Notes: a model not told the origin generated them from the sequence alone. A stretch of 64,000 nt of DNA from UMGS1975 sp959600905 (GCA_959600905.1 CAUGNO010000006.1:60592-124591); one strand, 5' to 3'; counted from the stretch's first letter, positions 33,172 to 41,622 are shown. A program made the numbers and translations.

Positions 33172-33844
33172 AATCAGCGCTGTGCTGTTGTTTTTGCTGG
33201 TGCCTGCCGCGATGATTGCCTGCATCCTTCTGCAAAGCCCGCAGACGGCGCTGCTGTCTACGCTGATATTGCTGGCAGCGCTGACGCCGTTTTTTCTTGC
33301 CTTTGAACGCCAAAAGCCGCGGCCACGCGACTTCATGCCCGTCGTTGTACTGACGGCCCTTTCCGTTACCGGACGGCTGCTGTTTGCCGCCCTGCCGAAT
33401 TTTAAGCCGGTCTCTGCCATTGTGATCTTGGCGGGCGTCTGCTTTGGGCGGCAGAGTGGCTTTTTGACGGGCGCGTTATCCGCGCTGGTCTCCAATTTGT
33501 TTTTTGGGCAAGGGCCTTGGACGCCCTGGCAGATGTATGCATGGGGCCTTATGGGGTATGTTGCGGGCGCGCTGGCGTCCACCAAGCTGTTCCGGCGCCC
33601 CTGGGTCGTGTTGCTCTATGGCTTTTTGGCCAGCTTTGGCTATGGCTTTTTGATGAACAGCTGGATGCTCTTTTCCTTTGTCCACCCCGTAACATGGCAG
33701 GCAGCCCTGGCCACCTATGGCGCGGCATTGGCTTTTGACGCTGCCCACGCGGTCTCTACCGTGGCATTTTTATCCGTTACGCTGCTACCCTGGCAAAAGG
33801 AACTCAGGCGCATTCGGCAAAAATATGGGGTTCGGGAATTGTAA
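33161..33844 (+). CDS. ECF transporter substrate-specificity subunit (EcfS)
   Basis: A 227-residue membrane protein with six hydrophobic segments, the plan of an S component. The segment NFKPVSAIVILAGVCFGRQ and the later LVSNLFFGQGPWTPWQMYAWGL form the substrate face; this pattern is the one I associate with S components paired with DUF4430 lipoproteins, for which cobalamin has been proposed. That ligand is inference. The ATG at 33161 is taken as start; in-frame TTG codons at 33152 and 33158 lie closer to AGGAGG and are possible alternatives. It is the last gene of the importer operon. Confidence 0.85.
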   Translation: MQHKISAVLLFLLVPAAMIACILLQSPQTALLSTLILLAALTPFFLAFERQKPRPRDFMPVVVLTALSVTGRLLFAALPNFKPVSAIVILAGVCFGRQSGFLTGALSALVSNLFFGQGPWTPWQMYAWGLMGYVAGALASTKLFRRPWVVLLYGFLASFGYGFLMNSWMLFSFVHPVTWQAALATYGAALAFDAAHAVSTVAFLSVTLLPWQKELRRIRQKYGVREL

Positions 33845-33872
33845 AAAAGCATCCGGATATCCGGATGCTTTT
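33843..33872. terminator. Bidirectional terminator between the ECF and ABC exporter operons
   Basis: AAAAAAGCATCCGG and CCGGATGCTTTT around AT; it serves the convergent transcripts. Confidence 0.88.
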
Positions 33873-33873
33873 A

Positions 33874-35643
33874 TTATGCTTTGTGCAGCGCTGGCGCGGC
33901 GAACTGGCTGTTGTATAGCTGGGTATAAAACCCGTTTTGTGCCAAAAGCGTTTCGTGCGTGCCGCGCTCTATTACCTCCCCGTCGCGCATAACAAGGATA
34001 CAATCCGCCTTTTGGATGGTGGAAAGGCGGTGTGCCACGATAAAACTGGTTCTGCCGCGCATCATCTCATCAAACGCCTGCTGGATGGCCAGCTCTGTAC
34101 GGGTATCGATGGAGCTGGTGGCTTCGTCTAAAATCAGCATACTAGGGTTTGTCAGAAGGATCCGCGCGATGCACAAAAGCTGTTTTTGCCCCTGGGAAAG
34201 GTTGCTGCCGTCATCCCCGACCGGCGCATCGTAGCCGCCGGGCAGCCGGCGGATAAATCCGTCGGCATGGGCCCGCTGCGCCGCGCGGATAACCTCCTCC
34301 CGCGTCGCATCCGGCTTACCATAGGCAATGTTTTGCAATACGCTGCCGCAAAACAGCCAGCTGTCTTGAAGCACCATCCCGTATAGGCCGCGCACGCTGT
34401 TGCGCGTCAGTGTTTGTTGGTCTGTGCCGTCGATGAGGATGCGCCCGCTATCCAGCTCATAAAAGCGCATCAAAAGATTGATGAGCGTGGTTTTGCCACA
34501 GCCGGTAGGCCCCACAATGGCAATGCGCGCCCCGGGCTGCGCTTTAAGGCAGAGATCTTTTAGCAGGGGACGATCCTTTTGGTAGGAAAAGCATACATGC
34601 TCCAGCGTCAGCTGCCCATGGCTGCTGTGTACCGTGCGTGCATCCTCGGGCTCCGGCCGTTGCTCCTCTTCCTCCAAAAAGGCAAAGACGCGCCGCGCTG
34701 ATGCCAGGGCATTTTGCAGCTCGGTGATCACGCCGGAGATTTCATTAAACGGCTTTGTGTATTGGTTGGCGTACGATAAAAAGCTGGAAAGCTGGCCTAC
34801 CGTCACTCCCCCGTGCATTGCCACAAAGGCGCCGCAAAGCCCCACGCTGGCATACACCATGGCGTTGACAAACCGTGTGCAGGGGTTTGTCAGCGAGGAA
34901 AAGAACTGTGCTTTGACACCGCAGGCATACAATTTTTCGTTGATCTCGTCAAATGATTTTTGCGATGCTTCTTCACGGCCAAACGCCTTGACGATTTTCT
35001 GATGGCCAATCATTTCCTCCACCAGCCCCGTCATAGCACCTCTAAGGGCGGATTGCTCATGAAAGAGGTGATATGAGCGCCTTGCAATAAAGGAGGATAC
35101 AAACAGCGACAGCGGCGTGACCAGTACCACCACAAGCGCGATGGTTGCGTTGATGGAAAGCATAATTCCCAGCGTGCCCAGGATTGTCAGTACGCCGGTA
35201 AACAGCTGCGCAAAGCCCTGCAAGAGCCCATCGGATACCGTATCGATGTCGGTAGTCATGCGCGCAATCAGATCGCCGTGCGCATGGTTATCGATGGTTT
35301 TCAAGGGCACGCGCTGCAGCTTTTCCGCCATGCGTGCCCGCAGGCTGTGTACCGTGTGAAAGGTGATATGGTTGGTGCACAGCGTCATGGCCCACTGAAA
35401 CAGCGCGGCCAGGCCGATCATGGCGCCCAAAAGCAGAAGATAGCGCACCACGCCGCCGAACTGCACCAGCCCGGCGCCCAGTAGCAGATCCACCGCCCAT
35501 CCGATGACTACGGGCGCCCATAGCGTTAGCACCACGTACATGATGCCGCTGATAAGCGCAAGCAGTAGAGTCAGCCGATACGGCGCAAGGCTCTGCACGA
35601 TGCGCCCTAGGACGGGCTCTTTTTTCATTGTGGATTTTTTCAT
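33874..35643 (-). CDS. ABC exporter half-transporter, subunit 2 (multidrug/lipid type)
   Basis: A 589-residue protein with six N-terminal membrane helices (about residues 20-310) and a C-terminal ATPase domain: Walker A GPTGCGKTT, signature NLSQGQKQL, Walker B SMLILDEATSSIDTRTE and H-loop IVAHRLST. The catalytic Glu is present. Its start overlaps the stop of the partner gene by 4 bp; together they should form a heterodimer of the LmrCD/BmrCD/EfrCD type. The divergent LysR gene may control the pair. Substrates of such pairs include drugs and peptides and cannot be read from sequence. Confidence 0.92.
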   Translation of the reverse strand: MKKSTMKKEPVLGRIVQSLAPYRLTLLLALISGIMYVVLTLWAPVVIGWAVDLLLGAGLVQFGGVVRYLLLLGAMIGLAALFQWAMTLCTNHITFHTVHSLRARMAEKLQRVPLKTIDNHAHGDLIARMTTDIDTVSDGLLQGFAQLFTGVLTILGTLGIMLSINATIALVVVLVTPLSLFVSSFIARRSYHLFHEQSALRGAMTGLVEEMIGHQKIVKAFGREEASQKSFDEINEKLYACGVKAQFFSSLTNPCTRFVNAMVYASVGLCGAFVAMHGGVTVGQLSSFLSYANQYTKPFNEISGVITELQNALASARRVFAFLEEEEQRPEPEDARTVHSSHGQLTLEHVCFSYQKDRPLLKDLCLKAQPGARIAIVGPTGCGKTTLINLLMRFYELDSGRILIDGTDQQTLTRNSVRGLYGMVLQDSWLFCGSVLQNIAYGKPDATREEVIRAAQRAHADGFIRRLPGGYDAPVGDDGSNLSQGQKQLLCIARILLTNPSMLILDEATSSIDTRTELAIQQAFDEMMRGRTSFIVAHRLSTIQKADCILVMRDGEVIERGTHETLLAQNGFYTQLYNSQFAAPALHKA

Positions 35644-37370
35644 TGCTGTCCTCCTTGCGCTTGGGTTTGGGAGGCTACGATTTCACGGTAGATGGCGCAT
35701 TGCGCCATCAGCGTTTCGTGGCTGCCTTGGCCGGCAATGCGCCCATCCTCAAATACCAGAATCTGGTCACACTGCCGCAGGGTGCTCGTCCGCTGGGAGA
35801 TCATCAACACCGTCCCTGGGAAATCGGATAGGGATTGGCGCAGCGCCGCGTCTGTGGCCAGGTCCAGGGCGCTGGCGCTATCGTCCAATATCAGGATCTC
35901 CGGCTGCCGTACCAGGGCGCGCGCAATGGTCAGCCGCTGACGCTGCCCGCCGGATAGATTGCGGCCGCCTTGGGCAATACGGGATTCCAGCCCCTCCGGC
36001 ATGGCGCGTACAAAGGGCTCTGCCTGCGCCATGCAAAGCGCTTGCCACAACGCTTCATCGTCCGCGTCCGTCCGGCCCCATTGCAGGTTTTCCCGCAGCG
36101 TGCCGGAAAACAGTACAGCGTTTTGCGGCACCAGGCCGATCTTTTGCCGCAGCGCTGCCATGGATTGCCGGCGCACATCCACGCCATCCACCCGTACAGC
36201 GCCTTGCTGCACATCGTAAAACCGGGGAATCAGATGCACAAAGCTGGATTTGCCTGCGCCGGTGCCGCCTATGAGGCCGACGGTGCTGCCCGCGGCAATG
36301 GAGACTGTACAGCCCGAAAGGCTGGGGGCTTGCGCGCCGGGATAGCAGAACACCACATGGTCAAATTCAATCTTGGGTACGCCGTCTTTTGGCAAAGCCT
36401 TTTGGGGCTGTACAGGGTCGGCCAGAGAGGGCTCTACGGCCAGCACGTCTGCAATGCGGTGTGCGCTGGCGTAGCCCTTGGAAAGGATCACGATGAGGTT
36501 GGCCAAGGCAATCAGTGCCAAGAGGATCTGCGAAAGGTAGTTGATCAGAGCGATGACCTCGCCCTGTGTCAGGCGGCCGGCGTTTACCTCCAGCCCGCCG
36601 AACCAGAGCACGCACAGCACCGTGCCGTTGATGATAACATAGGTCAGCGGGTTCAACAGGGCGGAAATGCGCCCGGCCCGCACAGCGCTGAGGCACAGCT
36701 GGGCGCTGGCATCCTCCATGCGCTGCGCATCGTCTTTCTGCCGAGCAAAGGCGCGGATTACACGCGCCCCCTCCAGGCTTTCTCTTGTCACGAGGCCCAC
36801 ACGATCCAGCTTTTTTTGGATGGTACGGTACAGCGGTACGGTAGCGTGCAAAATGCTATACAGCACCGCTGCGGTCAGCCCTGCGGCAAAGAGAAAGAAA
36901 AGCGCGAGCCTGGCGTCGATGGTAAAGGCCATTACGATGGCGCCCAGCACCAAAAACGGCGAACGGATCACAAGCCGGATCATCATAGCCACGGAAAGCT
37001 GCGCTTGGTTGATATCGCTGGTAATACGCGTGATGAGCGAAGGCGTGCCAAGCTTATCCAGCTCGGCATGGGAAAAACGGTTGATATGCCGGAAAAACGC
37101 GCTGCGCAGCTCTGTGCCGAATCCCTGGGAACAGCGCGCGGCACAGTATTGGCAGATCAGCGCGCACATGAGCCCTAACGCACCTAAGAAAAACAGCAAC
37201 ACCCCCATTTTCAGTACATAGCCGCCGTCCTGCGCGGCAATGCCTACGTCTATGATGCGTGCCATGACAAGCGGTACGATCAATTCAAAGACCGCCTCTA
37301 TTAGCTTGAAGACAGGGCCTAGGATCATCTCTTTTTTATAATGCTTTAGATAGACGGCCAGACGCCGCAT
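35640..37370 (-). CDS. ABC exporter half-transporter, subunit 1 (degenerate nucleotide site)
   Basis: A 576-residue half-transporter with six helices and an ATPase domain: Walker A GGTGAGKSS, signature NLSGGQRQRLT, Walker B EILILDDSASALD and H-loop ISQRTST. The general base after Walker B is Asp, not Glu, and the H-loop has Gln instead of His, so one of the two composite ATP sites of the heterodimer is noncanonical, as in LmrC/BmrC. The start at 37370 follows AGGGAG and begins MRRLAVYLKHYKK; the frame is open for 12 more codons upstream. First gene of the two-gene operon. Confidence 0.92.
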   Translation of the reverse strand: MRRLAVYLKHYKKEMILGPVFKLIEAVFELIVPLVMARIIDVGIAAQDGGYVLKMGVLLFFLGALGLMCALICQYCAARCSQGFGTELRSAFFRHINRFSHAELDKLGTPSLITRITSDINQAQLSVAMMIRLVIRSPFLVLGAIVMAFTIDARLALFFLFAAGLTAAVLYSILHATVPLYRTIQKKLDRVGLVTRESLEGARVIRAFARQKDDAQRMEDASAQLCLSAVRAGRISALLNPLTYVIINGTVLCVLWFGGLEVNAGRLTQGEVIALINYLSQILLALIALANLIVILSKGYASAHRIADVLAVEPSLADPVQPQKALPKDGVPKIEFDHVVFCYPGAQAPSLSGCTVSIAAGSTVGLIGGTGAGKSSFVHLIPRFYDVQQGAVRVDGVDVRRQSMAALRQKIGLVPQNAVLFSGTLRENLQWGRTDADDEALWQALCMAQAEPFVRAMPEGLESRIAQGGRNLSGGQRQRLTIARALVRQPEILILDDSASALDLATDAALRQSLSDFPGTVLMISQRTSTLRQCDQILVFEDGRIAGQGSHETLMAQCAIYREIVASQTQAQGGQQ

Positions 37371-37439
37371 ATAAGCTCCCTTCCTTCTATGGTTCTTTGT
37401 TTTCATTGTAGCATGGCATATTCTATATATTTCATATAT

Positions 37440-37464
37440 AATAAATATAGAAACTATATTTATT
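37440..37464. promoter_or_regulatory. Perfect palindrome between the LysR gene and the ABC exporter operon
   Basis: Perfect 11-bp arms AATAAATATAG and CTATATTTATT separated by AAA. The inner part fits the LysR T-N11-A box. It lies 17 bp before the lysR start and between the two divergent transcripts; a TGC-TACAAT extended -10 for the exporter lies at about 37407-37415 on the minus strand. Confidence 0.7.
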
Positions 37465-37480
37465 TTATATGGAGTGTGTC

Positions 37481-38341
37481 ATGGAGCTCAAACAGTTACA
37501 GGCCTTTATGGCCGTCGTGGAGGAGGGAACCATCAGCGCAGCGGCCAAACGGCTGCATATGGCCCAGCCACCGCTCAGCTGCCAAATGAAATCGCTGGAA
37601 GAGGAGCTTGGCACCCCTCTGTTTTGGCGCGGCGCACGGCATATTACGCTGACCCCCGCCGGGCAGGCGCTGTATAAAAGGGCGCAGCAGATGCAGCGGC
37701 TTTCCGAAACGGCCAAGCAGGAGGTTGCAGCGCTGCGGGGCAAAGTGCAGGGCACGCTGCGCATCGGCACGGTATCGTCCTCTTCCGCGCGCCTTCTGCC
37801 ATATGTGCGTGCGTTTCATGCCCAATATCCCGAAATACGCTTCGAGCTGGAAGAGGGCAATACCTATGAGCTGCTGGATCTTTTGCGGCGCGACCTGATC
37901 GAGATTGCCGTCGTGCGCACCCCATTTCCCATGGATGGGATGCAGTGCCGGTTTTTGGAGGCCGAGCCGATGGCAGCTGCTGCCCGGCCCGGCTGGTTTG
38001 CCGGGGAAGGCGCGCTGAGTGTGGCGGCCCTGGCCTCCTGGCCCTTGATCGTGTACCGTAGGTTTGAAAACCTCATTGCCTCTGTTTGCCAGGAAGCCGG
38101 GTTTGAGCCGGATCTATTCTACAAAACCCAGGATGCGCGCACCTCGCTGCTGTGGGCGGATGCAGGGCTGGGGGTGGCCTTGGTACCGCAGAGTGCGCTG
38201 GCCATCATTCCCGGCGGGCTTTCGTTCCGCCCCATTGCAGAGGAAAGCCTATACACCCGCATCGCTGCCATCGCCAAACAAACGCGCACGCTGTCCGAGC
38301 CGGCCGAAGCGTTTCTAGCAGCCTTTGGCGCTTGCTCTTAA
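37481..38341 (+). CDS. LysR-family transcriptional regulator
   Basis: A 286-residue LTTR. The winged HTH is at residues 1-60 (MELKQLQAFMAVVEEGTISAAAKRLHMAQPPLSCQM), and the effector domain (about 90-280) has two Rossmann-like lobes starting GTLRIGTVSSS. Many of its class respond to small aromatic or amino-acid-like effectors. The ATG at 37481 follows GGAG by 7 bp. It diverges from the ABC exporter operon across a 110-bp gap that contains a perfect palindrome, so it probably controls both itself and the exporter. Confidence 0.9.
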   Translation: MELKQLQAFMAVVEEGTISAAAKRLHMAQPPLSCQMKSLEEELGTPLFWRGARHITLTPAGQALYKRAQQMQRLSETAKQEVAALRGKVQGTLRIGTVSSSSARLLPYVRAFHAQYPEIRFELEEGNTYELLDLLRRDLIEIAVVRTPFPMDGMQCRFLEAEPMAAAARPGWFAGEGALSVAALASWPLIVYRRFENLIASVCQEAGFEPDLFYKTQDARTSLLWADAGLGVALVPQSALAIIPGGLSFRPIAEESLYTRIAAIAKQTRTLSEPAEAFLAAFGACS

Positions 38342-38394
38342 GGGCCGTTATAGTGTAAAGTAGAGCCATTGAGAGTTTCTAGGAGGCGTATCAA

Positions 38395-38871
38395 ATGGTT
38401 GTTATTACCATGGAAAATGGAAAACAGATCAAATTACAGCTGGAACCGGACAAGGCGCCGGGCACTGTAAAAAACTTTGAAAAGCTGGTCAGCGAAAAAT
38501 TTTATGACGGCTTGACCTTTCACCGCATCATCCCCGGCTTTATGATCCAGGGCGGATGCCCAGACGGCACCGGCATGGGCGGCCCGGGATACAGCATTCG
38601 GGGCGAATTTGCCGCCAATGGATTTAACAATCCCATCAAGCACACGCGCGGTGTTATCTCCATGGCGCGCAGCATGAACCCGGATTCTGCGGGCTCCCAA
38701 TTTTTCATCATGCATGAGGATGCGCCGCATCTGGATGGCCAGTATGCTGCCTTTGGCCGTGTCGTAGAGGGTATGGATGTCGTAGATGAGATTGCAAATA
38801 CCCCCACAGGGCACAACGACCGGCCCAACACGCCGCAGGTTATGCGGTCCGTCGTGCTCGTAGAGGATTGA
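38395..38871 (+). CDS. Peptidyl-prolyl cis-trans isomerase, cyclophilin type
   Basis: A 158-residue cytoplasmic cyclophilin (no signal peptide). The catalytic core is present: FHRIIPGFMIQGG with the active-site Arg and Phe, GxISMARS (GVISMARSMNPDSAGSQFFI) and the substrate-pocket FGRVVEGMDVVD. It begins directly with the domain (MVVITMENGKQIKLQLEPDKAPGTVKNF). AGGAGG lies 7 bp before the ATG. It is monocistronic with its own terminator. Confidence 0.95.
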   Translation: MVVITMENGKQIKLQLEPDKAPGTVKNFEKLVSEKFYDGLTFHRIIPGFMIQGGCPDGTGMGGPGYSIRGEFAANGFNNPIKHTRGVISMARSMNPDSAGSQFFIMHEDAPHLDGQYAAFGRVVEGMDVVDEIANTPTGHNDRPNTPQVMRSVVLVED

Positions 38872-38880
38872 TCGGACAAT

Positions 38881-38909
38881 AAAAAAGAAGCCGAGAGGCT
38901 TCTTTTTTT
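38881..38909 (+). terminator. Rho-independent terminator after cyclophilin
   Basis: AAAAAAGAAGCC-GAGA-GGCTTCTTTTTTT. Confidence 0.92.
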
Positions 38910-39182
38910 GTATGGGATTAGAGAATATAAATACGGCTTTGGCAGGGGGCAAAGCAAAAATAAAAGTGCCCCCAACGACCATCCCATCATTGAAAGCACC
39001 TTTGCTCTAAATTAATTATCCATATTATAGGGAATTCATTGACTAAAGTCAATGGTTTTTTGTCGAAATTTGTACAAATTTTATAGACCGCCTACTATAT
39101 ACGGAAAAGACACACGCAAACACAGCAGGATATGGTAGGAGGCTTGTTGGATTTTGCCAGGCAAAAACAAGCCGAATGTGGC
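38910..39182. other. Intergenic region with three unexplained hairpins
   Basis: No supported gene. It holds GGGGGCA/TGCCCCC arms (38946-38976), CATTGAC-TAAA-GTCAATG followed by GTTTTTT (39037-39062), which could act as a terminator, and a stable structure GGCTTGTT ... AACAAGCC with inner TTTTG/CAAAA pairing (39142-39174). An AGGAGG precedes a TTG inside the third hairpin that would start a 16-codon ORF; this is not convincing. Confidence 0.4.
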
Positions 39183-39211
39183 TTGCAAGGGGCATAGGGC
39201 CATGCTACAAT
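39183..39211 (+). promoter_or_regulatory. Promoter of the sortase gene
   Basis: TTGCAA, 17 bp, TACAAT, with TGC directly before the -10. Confidence 0.65.
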
Positions 39212-39239
39212 ACCAGAAAAGGAAGGGGGGGCCGCCTAG

Positions 39240-40079
39240 ATGAGCGAAGAAACACATTTTACGCCGCGCAGCCAAAATAGACACTTTGAAGATCCAGATC
39301 CAAGAGCCTATAAAAAGCAGGCCAAGCGGCAGGCGCCCAAAGGGAAAAAAGGAAAGAAAAACATACTGCTGAATGTGCTGTTGGTATTTTTTTGCGCGGT
39401 ATTTGTGTTTTCTGCGTATAAGCTGGTTTCCCAGTATTTGGTATATCAGCAGGCGGATTCCGAATATGAGCAGGTACGTGAGCTTGCCGGAATGCCTGCG
39501 GGAGAGCAGGCGGACAGCCGTCCGGATTTTGCTGCGCTGCAGGCCATCAATCCTGAGATTGTCGGCTGGGTCACTGTGCCGGGGACGGTCATCAGCTATC
39601 CGGTGGCGCAGACAGATGACAACGATAAATATCTGCATACCACATTTGAGGGAAAATCCAACGCCTCTGGCTGCATCTTTATGGATAAGGACAGCCAGAC
39701 AGACGGCAAAGGGCAGCATACCATTCTGTATGGGCATAATATGAAGAACGGATCGATGTTCCACGAATTGCTGCAATACAAAAATGCCGCGTTTTTCAAC
39801 GAGCATCCTACCATCTATTACGATACGCCGGAAGGGCGCATAGAGTTGCGCGTGATTGCGGCGTATGCGGCGGATGCCAACGATCCGTACAATTTTGTGG
39901 GCGCAGGCCTGGGGGAATTTCAGACATTTTTACAGAAGGGCATAGAAAAATCCCCTGTGCAGGTTGATGTAGATGTAACGCGCATCACATCGGCGTTTTC
40001 TTTGCAGACATGCAGTTATGAGACGGACAATTCCCGTACCTTTGTCATCGCTGTGCCGGTAAGCCAGATGCAGCCATAA
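39240..40079 (+). CDS. srtB: Class B sortase
   Basis: A 279-residue membrane-anchored transpeptidase that links surface proteins to peptidoglycan. It has a basic cytoplasmic N-terminus (AKRQAPKGKKGKKN), one transmembrane segment (about residues 41-65) and the catalytic domain: His166 in LYGHNM, Cys258 in LQTCSYE and Arg266 in NSRTFV. The long insert before the Cys is typical of class B. GGAAGGGGGG precedes the ATG. No substrate gene is next to it, but the phase-variable surface protein (VPKTGD) and the broken LRR protein (QTGD) are candidate substrates on this chromosome. Confidence 0.94.
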   Translation: MSEETHFTPRSQNRHFEDPDPRAYKKQAKRQAPKGKKGKKNILLNVLLVFFCAVFVFSAYKLVSQYLVYQQADSEYEQVRELAGMPAGEQADSRPDFAALQAINPEIVGWVTVPGTVISYPVAQTDDNDKYLHTTFEGKSNASGCIFMDKDSQTDGKGQHTILYGHNMKNGSMFHELLQYKNAAFFNEHPTIYYDTPEGRIELRVIAAYAADANDPYNFVGAGLGEFQTFLQKGIEKSPVQVDVDVTRITSAFSLQTCSYETDNSRTFVIAVPVSQMQP

Positions 40080-40098
40080 CAGCCAAATGATAGGGATT

Positions 40099-40127
40099 GC
40101 GGAGGGCCAAGCGCCCTCTGCTTTTTT
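40099..40127 (+). terminator. Rho-independent terminator after the sortase gene
   Basis: GCGGAGGGC and GCCCTCTGC arms around a 5-nt loop, followed by T6. Confidence 0.88.
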
Positions 40128-40176
40128 ATAGGGCAGATCGCTTGCAAAATGCCTTGCGATGTATCGCTGATTCCCA

Positions 40177-40204
40177 TTGACTTTTTCTTTGCGTATGTTA
40201 ATAT
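40177..40204 (+). promoter_or_regulatory. Promoter of the second DMT permease gene
   Basis: TTGACT, 16 bp, TAATAT. The leader contains a GAGCGCA/TGCGCTC hairpin at 40229-40244. Confidence 0.6.
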
Positions 40205-40303
40205 GGATTAGATTTGCATTATAAAAAAGAGCGCATTTGCGCTCGACCCATATGGGCCTGGTGATTGCTGGGTCTATTTATTTTACCAAGGAGGAAAGGG
40301 CCG

Positions 40304-41170
40304 ATGGAGCGGAAGGGAAACGGAGGAATTTTCATTGCGGCGGCCGCTGTGGCATGGAGCACGGGCGGTTTGTTTATCAAGCTGATCTCAGGATGGAACA
40401 GCCTGGCAATCAATGGGGTAACGGGCGCCATTGCCGTATTGGTGATGATGATCTGCATGCGCAAGGCAAAGCTGAAAATTACAAAGGCGGTGGTGTTTAC
40501 CGGGCTGAATGCAGCGCTGACCTCCGTTTTGTTTGTCATGGCCAACCGGTATACCACGGCGGCCAATGCCATCGCGCTGCACTATACCAACCCCATGTTT
40601 GTTGTGGTGTTTACTGCGGTGCTGCAAAAAAAATGGCCGAATAAAGCGCAGGCTGGGTTGGCAGTGATGATCTTTGCCGGTATCCTGTTATCCTTTGCCG
40701 ACCAAATGGGCGGCGGAGGCATGTGGGGCAATTTCCTGGCGCTGCTCAGCGGCGTAACGTTTGCCTGCGTATTCATCGGCAATCAGATGCCGGGGGCAAG
40801 CCCGCAGGATGCCTCTATCTTTGGCTATGGGTGCAATGCCATCATCGGGCTGCCGCTGGCCTTTTTCCAGCCTGCGCCAACGGGGTTAAGCTGGGTAGGG
40901 CTCATTGGCATGGGCCTGGAGCTGGGGCTGGCGTATACCTGCTTTTCCATTGGAATCAAGCGCACCTCTGCGGTTACCGCCTCGCTGATCTCGGTGCTGG
41001 AGCTGGTCTGTAATCCCATTTGGGTGTTCCTGTTTTTGGGAGAAAGGCCCTCGCTATTTACCATGCTGGGGTGCGGAATCATCCTATTGGGCATTGTGCT
41101 CAACGTTATTTTGGAAAACAGGCAGACAGAGAAGATGGAACAGGCCCAGGTTTCCCTGGCAGCAAAATAA
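40304..41170 (+). CDS. DMT-superfamily (EamA) permease
   Basis: A 288-residue ten-helix permease with two EamA repeats. Features are AAAAVAWSTGGLFIKLI in helix 1, AANAIALHYTNPMFVVVF in the first repeat, and LISVLELVCNPIWVFLFLGERPS, the conserved glutamate loop of the second. AAGGAGG lies 8-9 bp before the ATG at 40304. Only distantly similar to the permease at 12673. It has its own promoter and terminator; substrate unknown. Confidence 0.88.
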   Translation: MERKGNGGIFIAAAAVAWSTGGLFIKLISGWNSLAINGVTGAIAVLVMMICMRKAKLKITKAVVFTGLNAALTSVLFVMANRYTTAANAIALHYTNPMFVVVFTAVLQKKWPNKAQAGLAVMIFAGILLSFADQMGGGGMWGNFLALLSGVTFACVFIGNQMPGASPQDASIFGYGCNAIIGLPLAFFQPAPTGLSWVGLIGMGLELGLAYTCFSIGIKRTSAVTASLISVLELVCNPIWVFLFLGERPSLFTMLGCGIILLGIVLNVILENRQTEKMEQAQVSLAAK

Positions 41171-41202
41171 AAGAGCCTGTGTTTTTTAGCGCAGGCTTTT
41201 TG
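41169..41202 (+). terminator. Terminator after the second DMT permease
   Basis: AGCCTGTG pairs with CGCAGGCT (one wobble) around TTTTTTAG, followed by T5. It may also act on the convergent gene. Confidence 0.75.
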
Positions 41203-41204
41203 CC

Positions 41205-41579
41205 CTACGGATTTTGCATAAGCTGGATCTCCAGCTTATGCGGCAGGCAGAGAATCAGATTGCCTAAAAACCGCTGGGTATAGTTGTCCAGGCTCATAGC
41301 GCCTTGCTGAACGCAATCTTGATTGCCGCAGTCTGCTTCGCGCACAAATACCGCGCCATCCTGGATCACGATCAGGTTATAGCCGTATTCGGTATGCACA
41401 GGGATTTCGCGGTTTTCCTGCAAAGGATAGGTGCCTATCTCCTGGCCGTCCACCTTGATCTGGACGGCGGCCCGGCTGCCAAGATCGGGGCGAAACAGAG
41501 TGATGGCAGCCATCAGGGCCGCCACGATGAGGATTACGGCCAAAATCAGCCAGATGTCTTTTCTTTTTTGAATCTTCAT
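41205..41579 (-). CDS. NusG domain II-containing membrane-anchored protein
   Basis: A 124-residue protein with one N-terminal membrane segment (IWLILAVILIVAALMAAITL) and an extracellular NusG-domain-II (KOW-less) module: VKVDGQEIG, REIPVHTEYGYNLIVIQDGAVFVREADCGNQDCVQQG and LCLPHKLEIQL. The CxxxxC pair and the later Cys are conserved in this family. Such proteins commonly sit beside RnfG-type FMN-binding proteins and may join an extracytoplasmic redox complex. Here it is divergent from an FMN-binding protein gene. Confidence 0.88.
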   Translation of the reverse strand: MKIQKRKDIWLILAVILIVAALMAAITLFRPDLGSRAAVQIKVDGQEIGTYPLQENREIPVHTEYGYNLIVIQDGAVFVREADCGNQDCVQQGAMSLDNYTQRFLGNLILCLPHKLEIQLMQNP

Positions 41580-41622
41580 ACGAACATTTTACCTTAACAG
41601 CAGCACCTAGGGCAAATAGGTT

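Noticed and set aside
39147..39197. 16-codon leader peptide upstream of the sortase gene
   Set aside because: AGGAGG and a TTG are present, but they lie inside a hairpin and upstream of the mapped sortase promoter.
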